From DASYXW01 sp035934405 (GTDB lineage Bacteria; Acidobacteriota; Terriglobia; UBA7540): DNA of 64,000 bases. Within the stretch, counting starts at the first letter, position 1. The number at the start of each line of letters is the position of its first letter. Location: contig DASYXW010000089.1 of assembly GCA_035934405.1 (NCBI GenBank), positions 1 through 64,000 on the forward strand, read 5' to 3'. A model generated the notes under the pieces. The model ran no database searches. It was not told the origin of the DNA and saw only the letters and a program-made list of their open reading frames with translations. The position numbers and the translations under genes were made by a program. Of this stretch, positions 1-9,194 are shown one piece after another.

Positions 1-234
1 ATCGAAGACGGCAAGGTCACGGCGCCTGTCAAAGGCGCGACGCTCATCGGCGACGGTCCCACCGTGCTGACGCGCGTCACCGCCGTCGGCAACGACCTTA
101 AGCTCGACGAGGGCATCGGCACCTGCGGCAAAGAGGGCCAAAGCGTGCCGGTGGGCGTGGGACTGCCGACAACCAAGGTCAGCCAGCTCACGGTGGGTGG
201 CACGGCGCCGCGCGGGGCTGCGTCATTCATGTAA
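1..234 (+). CDS. tldD: TldD metalloprotease, C-terminal end (partial)
   Basis: The window opens inside this gene, and 77 codons remain before TAA at 232-234. The readable part holds the conserved C-terminal TldD stretch, with VGNDLKLDEGIGTCGK followed by GQSVPVGVGLPT and LTVGGT. TldD is the catalytic, metal-binding half of the TldD/TldE (PmbA) protease, which cleaves unfolded or modified peptides in the cytoplasm; the HExxxH motif lies upstream of the window. pmbA follows after 15 nt, so the two partners are co-transcribed in the usual order. The identification rests on the C-terminal motif and on the neighbour. Confidence 0.9.
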   Translation: MEDGKVTAPVKGATLIGDGPTVLTRVTAVGNDLKLDEGIGTCGKEGQSVPVGVGLPTTKVSQLTVGGTAPRGAASFM

Positions 235-249
235 GGGGCGCGATGGATT

Positions 250-1605
250 ATGTCTGAAGCCCAACTCGAACAAATCGGCCAGGACCTCGTCGGGCGCGCG
301 ATGCGCACCGGCGCAACAGCAGTGGATGCGACGGTGCGCGAAGGTGAAGAGTTTTCCGTCACCATCCGTCTGGGCCAGATCGAGAACCTGAAAGAAGCCG
401 CGTCCAAAATTCTTGGCCTGCGCGTCTTTCTCGGCTCGCGCAGCGCCACGTCGTATTCCAGCGACTTCTCGTCTGTCGCGCTCGACCGCCTGGTGGAGCG
501 AACCGTCGCCATGGCGCGGGCGACCTCGGAAGACGAGGCGAGCGGCCTTCCCGACGCCAGTCTCTTGGGACGTCACGCGGGCGACCTCGCCCTCTACTCG
601 GCCGACGTCGCGGCGCTCACCCCCGACGAGCGCATTGGCATGGCGCGGCGCGCCGAGCAAGCCGCGCTGGCGGTTGACCCGCGCATCCGCAATTCCGAAG
701 GCTCGTCGTTCGACTCGGGCTGGGGAGCGAAGGCTTACTCTAACTCGCTCGGGTTCACCGGGAGCTACCGGTCGTCCTACTGCTCGCTCACCGTCATCCC
801 CGTGGCACAGAACGGCAGCGGCTCGATGCAGCGGGATTACTGGTATTCGATCTCGCGCCGCGCCGCCGGACTCGAAAGTCCCGAGTCGGTCGGTCGCAAA
901 GCGGCGGAGCGCGCGCTGCGGCGGCTGGGCGGCCGCAAGGTTCCCACCTGCCAGGCGCCTGTCATCTTCGACCCCGAGACGGCGCCGTCGCTCCTCGGCC
1001 ATATCTTCGAGGCCGTGCGTGGCGACGCCATTTACCGCGGCGCCTCGTTCCTCACCGGCAAACTCGGCGAGCGGGTAGCGGGCGAAAACGTCATCGTCCT
1101 CGACGACGGGTTGCGTCCCGCCGGATTCGGCTCCCGGCCATTTGACGATGAGGGCGTTCCACCCTCGCTCACGCCGGTGATCGAGCAGGGAGTGCTCCGC
1201 AATTACCTCCTCAACAGTTACACGGCTCGCCGACTGAAGCTGCGCTCCACCGGCAATGCTTCGCGCGGCGTCGTCGGCCCGCCCGGCGTCGGGCCCAAGA
1301 ACTTTTATATCGAGCCTGGGACGCAGTCGCCCCAAGAGATGCTGCGCTCGGTGAAGAGCGGCCTCTATGTGACGGAACTCATCGGATCGGGTGTCAACAT
1401 CGTTACCGGCGACTATTCGCGCGGCGCCGCGGGCATGTGGATTGAAAACGGTGAGCTGACGTTTCCCGTCGAAGAAGTCACCATCGCGGGTAACCTCGCC
1501 GAGATGCTGAACCACATCACCGGAATCGGCTCCGACCTCGAATTCCGCGGTTCGATCGCAGCTCCAACGGTGCTCGTCGAGGGTCTTACCGTGGCCGGAA
1601 CATAA
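250..1605 (+). CDS. pmbA: PmbA/TldE, partner subunit of the TldD/E protease
   Basis: This 451-residue protein has the length and motifs of PmbA/TldE. Residues about 300-330 carry the conserved PFDDEGVPPSLTPVIEQG segment, and about 385-405 carry NIVTGDYSRGAAGMWIENG, which is diagnostic of the family. It has no HExxxH motif, as expected: in the heterodimer TldD holds the metal and TldE shapes the substrate tunnel. The complex trims unfolded peptides and matures some peptide natural products. It has no signal peptide and is cytoplasmic. The ATG at 250 lies 15 nt after the tldD stop, consistent with one operon. Confidence 0.95.
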   Translation: MSEAQLEQIGQDLVGRAMRTGATAVDATVREGEEFSVTIRLGQIENLKEAASKILGLRVFLGSRSATSYSSDFSSVALDRLVERTVAMARATSEDEASGLPDASLLGRHAGDLALYSADVAALTPDERIGMARRAEQAALAVDPRIRNSEGSSFDSGWGAKAYSNSLGFTGSYRSSYCSLTVIPVAQNGSGSMQRDYWYSISRRAAGLESPESVGRKAAERALRRLGGRKVPTCQAPVIFDPETAPSLLGHIFEAVRGDAIYRGASFLTGKLGERVAGENVIVLDDGLRPAGFGSRPFDDEGVPPSLTPVIEQGVLRNYLLNSYTARRLKLRSTGNASRGVVGPPGVGPKNFYIEPGTQSPQEMLRSVKSGLYVTELIGSGVNIVTGDYSRGAAGMWIENGELTFPVEEVTIAGNLAEMLNHITGIGSDLEFRGSIAAPTVLVEGLTVAGT

Positions 1606-1610
1606 GAATG

Positions 1611-1729
1611 GTGACGAGTGACAAGTGACGAGTGACGAGCAAGAGCTACGCCGATCGCAATGATCGAAGTCTGTTTCTCACTTGTCCGCCGCTTCTGACT
1701 TCTCACTTGCCACTCGCCACTCGTCACTG
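1611..1729. repeat. Quasi-palindrome of degenerate GTGACGA-type tandem repeats
   Basis: The left arm (about 1611-1639) is built of GTGACGA and GTGACAA units. The right arm (about 1702-1729) reads CACTTGCCACTCGCCACTCG and is close to the reverse complement of the left arm. About 60 nt of unrelated sequence separates them. The element fills the gap between pmbA and the next gene and ends nine nucleotides before that gene's ATG, so no clear ribosome binding site remains. The same design with other repeat units recurs at other junctions in the window. Confidence 0.75.
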
Positions 1730-1737
1730 CACCTGAC

Positions 1738-2181
1738 ATGCGGGTTCGCACTTACACTCTGTTGGCTGCAGCCATCCTGGCCGCTCTTCTCGCGCCGATC
1801 ATCTGGCTTGCCCACTTGAAATCTTCTGTCCCCATCAGGAGAGCGCCGCTCACTGAAGAGGCGAAGGCTTATCAATCCCAGATCGTAGTCTCGGACGCGC
1901 GCATGAGCGCCGCCCGGAATTTTCTCGGCGACACGGTTACGTACCTCGATGCGACAGTGGTCAACAACGGAACGCGTGTGGTCCACCAGCTTGACCTCCA
2001 GCTCGAGTTTGTGGACATGCTGAACCAGGTGGTCTTGCGCGAGACGGCGCACGCCGTCACCGCGGAGACACCGCCGCTCATGGCCGGCGAGTCTCGGCCG
2101 TTCCGCGTGACGTTCGAGCACATGCCGGCAGAGTGGAATCAGGCGCCGCCGGCGGTTACAGTGACCTATGTAGCCTTCTGA
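1738..2181 (+). CDS. Small membrane-anchored protein with an extracytoplasmic beta domain
   Basis: The 147 residues begin with a hydrophobic helix at about 5-27 (LLAAAILAALLAPIIWLAHL), a signal anchor or uncleaved signal. A beta-rich domain follows (ARNFLGDTVTYLDATVVNNG, then QLDLQLEFVDMLNQVVL), resembling the FxLYD-type beta sandwiches found in bacterial envelope proteins; here VTYLDATVVNNGTR would be the strand that names the family. I infer an extracytoplasmic protein of unknown role. It lies downstream of pmbA, with a repeat element between. No catalytic motif is visible. Confidence 0.7.
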   Translation: MRVRTYTLLAAAILAALLAPIIWLAHLKSSVPIRRAPLTEEAKAYQSQIVVSDARMSAARNFLGDTVTYLDATVVNNGTRVVHQLDLQLEFVDMLNQVVLRETAHAVTAETPPLMAGESRPFRVTFEHMPAEWNQAPPAVTVTYVAF

Positions 2182-2218
2182 GAGTTTGGATCCTTCGCTG
2201 GCGCTGAGGATGACGGGC

Positions 2219-2977
2219 CTAGCGCCCGAATTCCAGCCGCCGAATGAGCGGGTCCGGCAGGCCGGCGCCCTTCATCTTCTCCTGGGTCTTCGCCAGATCG
2301 TAAGGTGTGCGGTAGTACTCCACTGCTGTGGCAGCATCGTCGAGGATGGCAAAGGCTGCGCGCCAGTCGCCGTCGCGGGGCTGGCCCACCGAGCCGGGAT
2401 TGATCAGGTATCGCGCGCCTGGATCGAGCTTTACCGTGCAGGTCACGGTATCACCATCGGCCGCCGCTGCGAAGTCGCCGTAGATCGACTGGAAGCCGCC
2501 CGCTGGAGTGAGCATGAAACCGCCTTGCAGGTGCGTATGTCCGAAGAGCACGACCTGCGTGGTAAGGTCCTTGAGCGCCGGCATCGCCGTCTCCGGACCG
2601 ACGATGTACTCGTCCTCGTCGGCGGGAGCGCCGTGCACGATGTCGAAGCCATTGACATGCGCGGGCCCCTGGGGAAGGTCGCGCAGAAAGGCAAGATGGT
2701 CGGGGGTAAGCTGTTGGCGGGTCCACATCGTGGCCACTCGCGCCAGAGGGTTAAAATCCTCGGCGTCGGTGATACCGCAGCAAGCCTTGTCATGGTTGCC
2801 CCGGATTGTCACCTCCGCGAGTTCGCGAACCGGATCGATGACGGCATTGGGATCAGGTCCGTAGCCGACTAGGTCGCCGAGGCATAGCGTGCGGTCGTAC
2901 TTGCCGCGCGCGCCCTCCATGCAGGCCTCGAACGCTTCCAGGTTCGAGTGGATATCGCTCAGAATCAGAAATCGCAA
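2219..2977 (-). CDS. Calcineurin-like metallophosphoesterase (YfcE/MJ0936-like)
   Basis: This 252-residue protein has all five metallophosphoesterase motifs in order: SDIHSN with Asp8 and His10, GDLVGYGPDP, RGNHD, a His in DIVHGAP, and FGHTH near residue 147. These residues bind two metal ions and hydrolyse phosphodiesters or phosphomonoesters; the natural substrate cannot be read from sequence. It is cytoplasmic. The start is a TTG at 2977 with a GGAG-type ribosome binding site just upstream, and it places the first motif at residues 7-12, as in relatives. It is convergent with the gene ending at 2181 and divergent from aroC. Confidence 0.88.
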   Translation of the reverse strand: MRFLILSDIHSNLEAFEACMEGARGKYDRTLCLGDLVGYGPDPNAVIDPVRELAEVTIRGNHDKACCGITDAEDFNPLARVATMWTRQQLTPDHLAFLRDLPQGPAHVNGFDIVHGAPADEDEYIVGPETAMPALKDLTTQVVLFGHTHLQGGFMLTPAGGFQSIYGDFAAAADGDTVTCTVKLDPGARYLINPGSVGQPRDGDWRAAFAILDDAATAVEYYRTPYDLAKTQEKMKGAGLPDPLIRRLEFGR

Positions 2978-3221
2978 TTTTTTCTCCGCCTTAGCGCATT
3001 ATAGTCCAGTCGGCAGAGGGGAGGAGCTGATAAATGCCCGAAAGGAGAACCGCGCGGGAGGATTGCCGGCCACGCCGCTCTGGCTTCTTTTGACGTTTCA
3101 AATCTCTTTTCGCTAAGATAGGGGTTGGCGGGCGCCCGCTTGCCGCAGCGCTCGCGGAACATCGGCCGGTCCCGCGCCAGTGGGTGGAACCCGGCCGTCG
3201 CGATGAAATCGCCAGGGCTTT

Positions 3222-4394
3222 ATGCTGAGATTCCAGACGACCGGCGAATCGCACGGACAGGCTTTGTTGGCGGTGCTCTCCGGATTGCCCGCCGGACTCC
3301 GCGTTGACTTCAGCTACGTGAATCGCGACTTGAAGCGCCGCATGGGGGGGTATGGTCGCGGCGGCCGCATGAAGATTGAGCGCGACATCGCGCAATTTCT
3401 TTCCGGAGTGCGTCACGGCCTAACCATCGGCTCACCGATTACGGTGCTCATTGAGAACCGCGACTGGGCGAACTGGAGTGAGGCGATGGCGGTGGAGGAT
3501 CAGCCTGAGACGCGCGCCCAATACAAACCGCTTTCGCCGCCGCGGCCGGGTCACGCGGACCTGGCGGGGTGCCTGAAATACAACTTCCGCGACGCGCGCT
3601 ACGTGCTGGAGCGGGCGAGCGCCCGTGAAACGGCGGCTCGCGTGGCGGTGGGATCCCTCGCCAAGCTCTTTCTGCGGGAGTTTGGCATCGAGATCGCCAG
3701 CCACGTTCTGCAGGTGGGACGAGCCGCCCTCGACCGCCCGGTGGCGTTTGACGCCGTACTCGCCTTGCGCGACCGGGAGGAAATCGTTCTGAGCTGTGTT
3801 GACCCGGCGGTCGAAGAGCGGATGAAGCAGGAAGTGGACCGCGCGGTGGAGAATCGCGACTCCGTCGGCGGTGTCTTCGAGGTGGTCGCGCGCGGCATGC
3901 CGGCAGGCCTGGGTTCGTGCGCCCAATGGGACGAGCGGCTGGACGGCGCGCTGGCTCAGGCCGTGATGTCCATTCAGGCCGTGAAAGGCGTGGAAGTGGG
4001 AGACGCCTTTCGCAACGCCGCGTCGCCGGGTTCCGAAGTGCACGATGCCATCGGCTATGACCGTGGCGAGTCGCGCTTCACGCGGCGCTCGAACCGGGCC
4101 GGCGGGCTCGAAGGTGGCATTTCCAATGGGCAGGATATCGTCGTGCGAGGCCATCTCAAGCCCATCTCGACGTTGCGGCACCCGCTCGAATCGGTGGATT
4201 TCGAGACCCGAGAAACCGTGAAGGCGGCTTACGAGCGCTCGGACGTTTGCGTGGTGCCGGCCGCTGCCGTGGTGGCCGAGGCCATGGTCGCGCTGGTGCT
4301 GGCGCGAGCGTTCGTGGAGAAATTCGGCGGCGACTCGATGGGTGAGACGCGGCGGAACTTTGCCGGTTATGCGGAGCAACTACGGCAGTTCTGA
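3222..4394 (+). CDS. aroC: Chorismate synthase
   Basis: The protein has 390 residues, as is usual for AroC. It begins MLRFQTTGESHGQALLAVL, the first family signature, and continues with GRGGRMKIERD, HADLAGCLKYNFRDARYVLE, RASARETAARVAVG and the late RFTRRSNRAGGLEGGISNGQ. The enzyme converts 5-enolpyruvylshikimate-3-phosphate to chorismate using reduced FMN, the last step of the shikimate pathway. The start fits the conserved N-terminus, with FQTTGESHG at residues 4-12. The 244 bases upstream separate it from the divergent phosphoesterase and hold no gene. No other aro gene is visible nearby. Confidence 0.97.
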   Translation: MLRFQTTGESHGQALLAVLSGLPAGLRVDFSYVNRDLKRRMGGYGRGGRMKIERDIAQFLSGVRHGLTIGSPITVLIENRDWANWSEAMAVEDQPETRAQYKPLSPPRPGHADLAGCLKYNFRDARYVLERASARETAARVAVGSLAKLFLREFGIEIASHVLQVGRAALDRPVAFDAVLALRDREEIVLSCVDPAVEERMKQEVDRAVENRDSVGGVFEVVARGMPAGLGSCAQWDERLDGALAQAVMSIQAVKGVEVGDAFRNAASPGSEVHDAIGYDRGESRFTRRSNRAGGLEGGISNGQDIVVRGHLKPISTLRHPLESVDFETRETVKAAYERSDVCVVPAAAVVAEAMVALVLARAFVEKFGGDSMGETRRNFAGYAEQLRQF

Positions 4395-4420
4395 CAACTG
4401 AGAACTGGCAACTGACAACT
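4386..4420. repeat. Short degenerate tandem repeat between aroC and def
   Basis: Units of the form ACTGACA and ACTGGCA repeat across the aroC stop codon. CAGTTCT and AGAACTG within it form a 7-bp stem. It belongs to the same class of repeat-built gene-junction elements as 1611-1729, but only one long arm is present. def begins five bases later. Confidence 0.55.
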
Positions 4421-4424
4421 GCTT

Positions 4425-4934
4425 ATGATCTACCCGATTGTGAAATACGGTGAGACGATCCTCGAACGGGCCGCCGAGCCGGTTTTGGTCTTCGACGCCG
4501 AGTTGGAGAAGCTCGTGGCCGACATGTTTGAGACCATGTACGCGGCGCACGGTGTGGGCCTGGCGGCGCCGCAGATTGGAATCCCCAAGCGTCTCTGCGT
4601 GATCGATGAGACCGGGGGAGAGGACAAGAGCAAACAGCTCGTGCTTGTGAATCCGGTCATCGTCTCCATCGACGGCAAACAGGAGCAAGAAGAGGGATGC
4701 CTATCCCTGCCGGACTTTCGCGCCAACACACCACGCCCGGCGCGCGCCTCGGTCCGAGCTCAGGACGTTCACGGCCAGGAAATCAATCTCAGCGGCGAAG
4801 GCTTGCTGGCCCGCGCCTTCGCTCACGAGATCGACCACCTGAACGGCGTCTTGTTCATTCAACATCTCAGCATGTTGAAGCGCGATTCGATCAGACGCAA
4901 GGTGAAGAAGATGGCGAAGGCGGGAGAGTGGTAA
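4425..4934 (+). CDS. def: Peptide deformylase
   Basis: Three signature motifs are present in 169 residues: GVGLAAPQIG at 43-52, EEGCLSLP with the metal-ligand Cys92, and HEIDHLNG with His134, Glu135 and His138. The enzyme removes the formyl group from the N-terminal methionine of new proteins, using an Fe2+ or similar ion. fmt, which adds the formyl group to Met-tRNA, starts 111 nt downstream, and rsmB follows; this def-fmt-rsmB order is common in bacteria. The ATG at 4425 gives the normal family N-terminus (IVKYGETIL). Confidence 0.97.
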   Translation: MIYPIVKYGETILERAAEPVLVFDAELEKLVADMFETMYAAHGVGLAAPQIGIPKRLCVIDETGGEDKSKQLVLVNPVIVSIDGKQEQEEGCLSLPDFRANTPRPARASVRAQDVHGQEINLSGEGLLARAFAHEIDHLNGVLFIQHLSMLKRDSIRRKVKKMAKAGEW

Positions 4935-5045
4935 TCAGCCGCCCATTGCTGTCGGGTCAGTTCTCGGCCGTGAAATTCGCGGGAAGTTGGAATAGCGGTC
5001 GCGGGCGACGCTTCACGGACGACTGATCCACGATGACTGACGACC

Positions 5046-5981
5046 GTGAACCTCATTTTCTGCGGCACGCCTGAATTCGCCGTCCCCACCCTCGACCGCC
5101 TCATTCGGGAAAAGTTCGCCCTGCAGCTCGTCGTGACCAACCCCGACGAGTCGAGTGGCCGCGGCTATGATCTCAAAGCTCCGTCGGTGAAGAGGAGGGC
5201 GATGGAGGCAGGCCTGCCGGTTTTCCAGCCGCGACGGTTGAGGGATGAGGTAGTACGCGCTTTCCTTTCGCAGTATCATCCGGACGCGATGGTCGTCGTA
5301 GCCTACGGGCACCTCATTCCGCCCTGGATGATTCGTTTGCCCCGCCTGGGTTGCATCAACCTTCACGCCTCGCTGCTGCCGAAGTATCGCGGCGCCGCGC
5401 CGATTCCGTGGGTGATCATTCGCGGCGAGCGGCTGACGGGGTTGACGACGATGATGATCGACGCGGGACTGGACACGGGGGACATTCTGTTACAGCGAGA
5501 AACGGCAATCGAAAACGACGATACGACAGAGACCCTCTCGGCGCGCATGAGCGTCGCGGGCGCTGAGCTGATGACCGAAACCTTGGGCCTCCTCGATCGG
5601 GGTGAGATTCAGCCTCGACCGCAGGAGCACGCGCGAGCGACGCTGGCGCCGATCTTGAAGAAAAGGGACGGACGGATTGACTGGTCGCTCACCGCAAGAG
5701 AAATCGAGAGGCGTGTTCGCGGCTTGTGTCCCTGGCCGGGAACCTACGCATCGTTCCGAGGGAAGAATCTGCACATTTGGAAAGCCCACGTCATTCCGAA
5801 CCCAACCTCGGGTGAGCGTCACCTTGGTGCGTTGATGATTGAAGCGTCGGGATTGCTGGTGGCCTGCGGCGAGCGGACGCTGCTCGCGCTCGATGAAGTT
5901 CAACTCGAAGGCCGAAAGCGGATTTCGGCGCGGGAGTTTGCCAATGGGGCGCGGCTTGCGGCCACGGAAAGACTTGGCTGA
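5046..5981 (+). CDS. fmt: Methionyl-tRNA formyltransferase
   Basis: The 311-residue protein begins NLIFCGTPEFAVPTLDRLI, the formyltransferase nucleotide-binding start. Around residues 103-120 it has the catalytic region NLHASLLPKYRGAAPI, with the Asn-His pair that activates 10-formyltetrahydrofolate. DAGLDTGDILLQ follows, and the C-terminal OB-fold domain begins near residue 210. It formylates initiator Met-tRNA. The start is a GTG at 5046. The gene overlaps rsmB, which suggests translational coupling. Confidence 0.96.
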   Translation: MNLIFCGTPEFAVPTLDRLIREKFALQLVVTNPDESSGRGYDLKAPSVKRRAMEAGLPVFQPRRLRDEVVRAFLSQYHPDAMVVVAYGHLIPPWMIRLPRLGCINLHASLLPKYRGAAPIPWVIIRGERLTGLTTMMIDAGLDTGDILLQRETAIENDDTTETLSARMSVAGAELMTETLGLLDRGEIQPRPQEHARATLAPILKKRDGRIDWSLTAREIERRVRGLCPWPGTYASFRGKNLHIWKAHVIPNPTSGERHLGALMIEASGLLVACGERTLLALDEVQLEGRKRISAREFANGARLAATERLG

Positions 5982-7344
5982 CCCGGCCCTGGCCATTTCT
6001 CCGGCGCGGGACGCCGCTTACCGCATCCTTCGGCGCGTTGAAGCCGGCAGCGCTTTTGCCGTCGATCTGCTCCAGGGCGCGCCGGCGGCTGGGTTGCGCG
6101 ACGCTGACCGCCGGCTTGCCACCGAGTTGGCGATGGGCGTGCTGCGATGGCGCGGCGAGCTTGACTACCAGTTGGAGCAGCTTTCGGGCAGATCGCTAAG
6201 CTACTTTGATCCTGAAGTGGCGGTGATCCTGCGCCTGGGGATCTATCAGATCCGGTTTCTCGAAAAAGTCCCAAAGTCAGCCGCGGTGAACGAGTCCGTG
6301 GAGCTCACTCGGGCGGCGCGGAAGCAATCCGCAGCCGGGCTGGTGAATGCCGTGTTGCGCCGGTGTAATCCGCCGCCGTGGGAGGGCTTGGAAGCGCGGC
6401 ACGAAGGGGCGCCGGATCCCGAGCTCGACGCCGCGGCGCTGCGTTCGTTGCCCGCTTGGCTCCGTAAGCGATGGACGGCGCGGCTGGGTGTCGAAAAAAC
6501 CGTGGCGCTGGCTCGGGCAAGCGCGTCCACTCCGCGCGTCAGCTTGCGGGTGAGAGCCGAGCGGCGCGACGAAGTCCGGCGCGAGCTTGCTGCTGAGAAC
6601 GTCGCAACACGGCTTGGAGCTTACTCAGACTCCGCCCTCATTGTTGAGTCTGGAAGGGTGCAAGCTTCCACGGCTTTCCGTGAGGGACGCCTGGCGATTC
6701 AAGACGAAGCCTCACAGATCGTCGCCTCTCTCGTCCGGCCTTTGCCGGGCGAGAGCGTGCTCGATCTCTGCGCCGCGCCGGGAAACAAGACGGCGCAACT
6801 TGCGGCGGCGCTCGGCCGAGGCCAGCTTGTCGCCTGCGACGTCAGTCTGCGGCGGCTCCAGACGATGCGCCGTCTGCTGGCAGGCCAGTTGCCCGCGGCC
6901 ACCCAGTTTCTCACCGTCTGCCAGGATGCGACGCAGCCCCTCGCAGTGCGGGGGACTTTCGATCGCATCCTGGTGGACGCTCCCTGCTCGGGAACCGGTA
7001 CCCTGGCGCGAAATCCCGAAATCAAGCTCCGGCTCCAGCCGAGCGACCTCGACCGGCTGGCCGGCGTCCAGGTGCGCATGTTGCGGACCGCGCTCGAAGC
7101 GCTCGCCGGGGCGGGGCGTCTGGTGTACGCCACCTGTTCGCTCGAGCCCGAGGAAAACGAAGAAGTCATCGAGCGGGCGTGCGCCGAGGAGCCCGGATTC
7201 CGGCCCCTGAAGGGCGATGAGCTCGCGCGCGAGTTTCCGGCCCTCGCCCCGCTGTTTGATCCACAAGGTTACTTCCGGACCCGACCCGATCGGGACGGCA
7301 TGGACGGCTTTTTTGCTGCGGTGATCACGCGCCGTAGGAACTGA
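5944..7344 (+). CDS. rsmB: 16S rRNA m5C967 methyltransferase RsmB
   Basis: The domain order is an N-terminal NusB-like RNA-binding domain (from DAAYRILRRVEAGSAFAVDL) and then a Rossmann methyltransferase. The SAM site is LDLCAAPGNKTAQLA. The catalytic motifs are VDAPCSGTGTLARNPE and YATCSLEPEENE, with the two cysteines of RNA m5C methyltransferases. The frame is open back to 5839, but that extension is inside fmt and Arg-rich. The ATG at 5944 overlaps fmt by 38 bp and puts the NusB domain close to the N-terminus, giving 466 residues. The enzyme methylates C967 of 16S rRNA. Confidence 0.93.
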   Translation: MGRGLRPRKDLADPALAISPARDAAYRILRRVEAGSAFAVDLLQGAPAAGLRDADRRLATELAMGVLRWRGELDYQLEQLSGRSLSYFDPEVAVILRLGIYQIRFLEKVPKSAAVNESVELTRAARKQSAAGLVNAVLRRCNPPPWEGLEARHEGAPDPELDAAALRSLPAWLRKRWTARLGVEKTVALARASASTPRVSLRVRAERRDEVRRELAAENVATRLGAYSDSALIVESGRVQASTAFREGRLAIQDEASQIVASLVRPLPGESVLDLCAAPGNKTAQLAAALGRGQLVACDVSLRRLQTMRRLLAGQLPAATQFLTVCQDATQPLAVRGTFDRILVDAPCSGTGTLARNPEIKLRLQPSDLDRLAGVQVRMLRTALEALAGAGRLVYATCSLEPEENEEVIERACAEEPGFRPLKGDELAREFPALAPLFDPQGYFRTRPDRDGMDGFFAAVITRRRN

Positions 7345-7356
7345 AGGGGTTACCAA

Positions 7357-9135
7357 TCAGCGCGCCGGAGTTTCCTGCCCTGGCGTTTCCCAAACCGAAT
7401 ACTGCCAGCTTGTCCACAAGGGTTCGAGCCCTGCGATGAGTCCTGTGAGCGCGGCCGCCTGTCCGTCGCGCACCAGAACGAGGAGCGGGGTTGATCGCGC
7501 GCGAGCTTCAAGTTGTGCGTCGCTCGTGAAGATTGCGCCGCCCGCGCTCGACTGTTGGTGTTGCAAGCGGTCATAGCGCGAAACGACGTAGTTGCTGGTC
7601 GTCTCTGCGCCGTCCGCAGTCACCAGAGTCACCGGCCGCCCGAGATAAAACGGCAGGCCGGTGCGAAAATAGTGGTAGGCGTATACGGGCAGGTCTCTTT
7701 CGGAGCTCGCCTGAATGGTTTCGGCCAATTCGCGGCTGGAGTCAGCCGCGGCGTAACTCCGAAGTGGAGCGATCCATCGCAACAGCAGCAAAGGAAAGAC
7801 CAGCGCAAGGGTCGCGAGAGTGGTCCACCACGCTGTTCGTCCGCGGGTGTGGCGCGCCAAGTGGCGGCCGAGAATGCCCAGAGCCACCAGGATCATTCCG
7901 CTGTAAAGGAGCGACGGGGCGAGCATCGCGAGCGTGGCGGGCGGCAGTTTCTCGGCAGCGCGATGCTGGAGCGCCGCCACGCGAAGAAGCTGCGGCGAAG
8001 CGGCCGTCAGAAGTCCGAGCAGCATCAGCGCCGCAAAGCCTGCCGTCAGCCAGTCCGGCCGGCGATCGCCTTCGGATACTTCCCGCCACGCCTGCGCCAT
8101 CAGGATGCTCAGCGGAATCGTCGCAGGCAGAACGTAGCCCGGAAGCTTCGACTGGGAAATCGAAAAGAATAAGAAGATCACTCCAACCCAAGCCAGCAAG
8201 AAGACCGTGGGGCGGGAGCCCTCCTGTCGCAGTTCTTTCCAACGCCTCCGCCGGTTCCACGCCACAAACACCAGCAAGAAGCTCCACGGCAAAAAGCCGC
8301 CCAGAAAAACCGGAATGTAATAAAACGGACCGCCTCCGCGATGAGCATGACCGGAAGCAAACCGCAAGAGACTCTCGTCCCAAAAGGCGTAGCGGGGAAA
8401 ATCCGGATGGCGAATGGAGACAGCTAGGAACCACGGGAGCGAAGCGGCGCAGAACACCGCAAGGCCCCGCCCCCAACGCAATTTCTTCAGATCGTGCATC
8501 CGGCCGCGTATCGCTTCGTAGGCGAGAATGCTCAGGAACGGCAGAAGGAAACCCACCGGGCCCTTCGTGATGGCCGCGAGGCCCGAGGAGGCGAAGAGAA
8601 CCAGTTCCAGCCACGGCCGCGTGAAGCGTGACTCCTCCACCAGCCAGAAGCAGGTCATGGCGAGGGTGACGAAGAAAGCGAGCGTCATGTCAAAGATGAC
8701 TTGGCGTGCGAAGATGACAAAGAGTGGCGAAGCGGCAAGCACGATGCCTGCACCAAGGCTGGCGGCCCTCCCCGACATTCGACGCGCCAGAAACCAGGCA
8801 AGCAGCAGCGTGGCGAGAGCTGCGAGCGCCGAGGGCATTCGCGCTGCCCACTCCGAAGCGCCAAACATTCGGAACGATCCCGCGACCAGCCAGAAGTAGA
8901 GCGCCGGTTTGTCCAAATAGGGCAGGGAATCGAAGTGTGGTGTGATCCAGTCGCCGCCCACCGCCATTTCGCGCGCCACCTCGGCATTGCGGCCCTCGTC
9001 CGGCTCGAGCAGTGGCAGCCGGCCCAGGCCCACAAAAAAAAGGCAAGCGGCGACAACGCCTAACAACAGCAAGTGACGCCACGCGGGCGATGCGGGTTCA
9101 GCGGGGGACTTGGAAGAATCGGGCCATTGATTCAT
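7357..9135 (-). CDS. ArnT-like GT39 family glycosyltransferase, polytopic membrane protein
   Basis: From the ATG at 9135 the protein has 592 residues. The first transmembrane helix (residues about 20-38) is followed by LPLLEPDEGRNAEVAREM, the acidic loop-1 motif of GT39/PMT-like enzymes in which the Asp-Glu pair is catalytic. About a dozen hydrophobic helices follow, then a periplasmic C-terminal domain. Such enzymes transfer a sugar from a polyprenyl-phosphate carrier to lipid A, lipids or proteins at the outer face of the inner membrane. The frame is open upstream to 9219, but that part overlaps the GT2 gene and a repeat, so I use the ATG four bases after the GT2 stop. Confidence 0.88.
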   Translation of the reverse strand: MNQWPDSSKSPAEPASPAWRHLLLLGVVAACLFFVGLGRLPLLEPDEGRNAEVAREMAVGGDWITPHFDSLPYLDKPALYFWLVAGSFRMFGASEWAARMPSALAALATLLLAWFLARRMSGRAASLGAGIVLAASPLFVIFARQVIFDMTLAFFVTLAMTCFWLVEESRFTRPWLELVLFASSGLAAITKGPVGFLLPFLSILAYEAIRGRMHDLKKLRWGRGLAVFCAASLPWFLAVSIRHPDFPRYAFWDESLLRFASGHAHRGGGPFYYIPVFLGGFLPWSFLLVFVAWNRRRRWKELRQEGSRPTVFLLAWVGVIFLFFSISQSKLPGYVLPATIPLSILMAQAWREVSEGDRRPDWLTAGFAALMLLGLLTAASPQLLRVAALQHRAAEKLPPATLAMLAPSLLYSGMILVALGILGRHLARHTRGRTAWWTTLATLALVFPLLLLRWIAPLRSYAAADSSRELAETIQASSERDLPVYAYHYFRTGLPFYLGRPVTLVTADGAETTSNYVVSRYDRLQHQQSSAGGAIFTSDAQLEARARSTPLLVLVRDGQAAALTGLIAGLEPLWTSWQYSVWETPGQETPAR

Positions 9136-9194
9136 CGGGTCATTGAGCCATCTTGTGTCTTTCTGACTCCTGAATCCTGATTCCTGAATCCTGC
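9117..9194. repeat. Degenerate tandem repeats at the GT2/GT39 junction
   Basis: Two clusters lie here: TCATTGA and TCATCGG-type units (about 9123-9153) and a run of CCTGAATCCTGATTCCTGAA (about 9168-9192). They are read in frame as the C-terminal tail of the GT2 protein and run into the start of the GT39 gene. The composition differs from the surrounding coding sequence. It is the same class of element as those at 1611-1729 and 23371-23436, here inside coding sequence. Confidence 0.55.

Noticed and set aside
223..1515. Long open frame on the minus strand across pmbA
   Set aside because: It is a mirror of the high-GC pmbA coding frame; composition is Arg/Ala-rich and no family motif is present.
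5839..5943. N-terminal extension of RsmB
   Set aside because: The extension is within fmt in another frame, and no family member begins with it; ATG 5944 was used.
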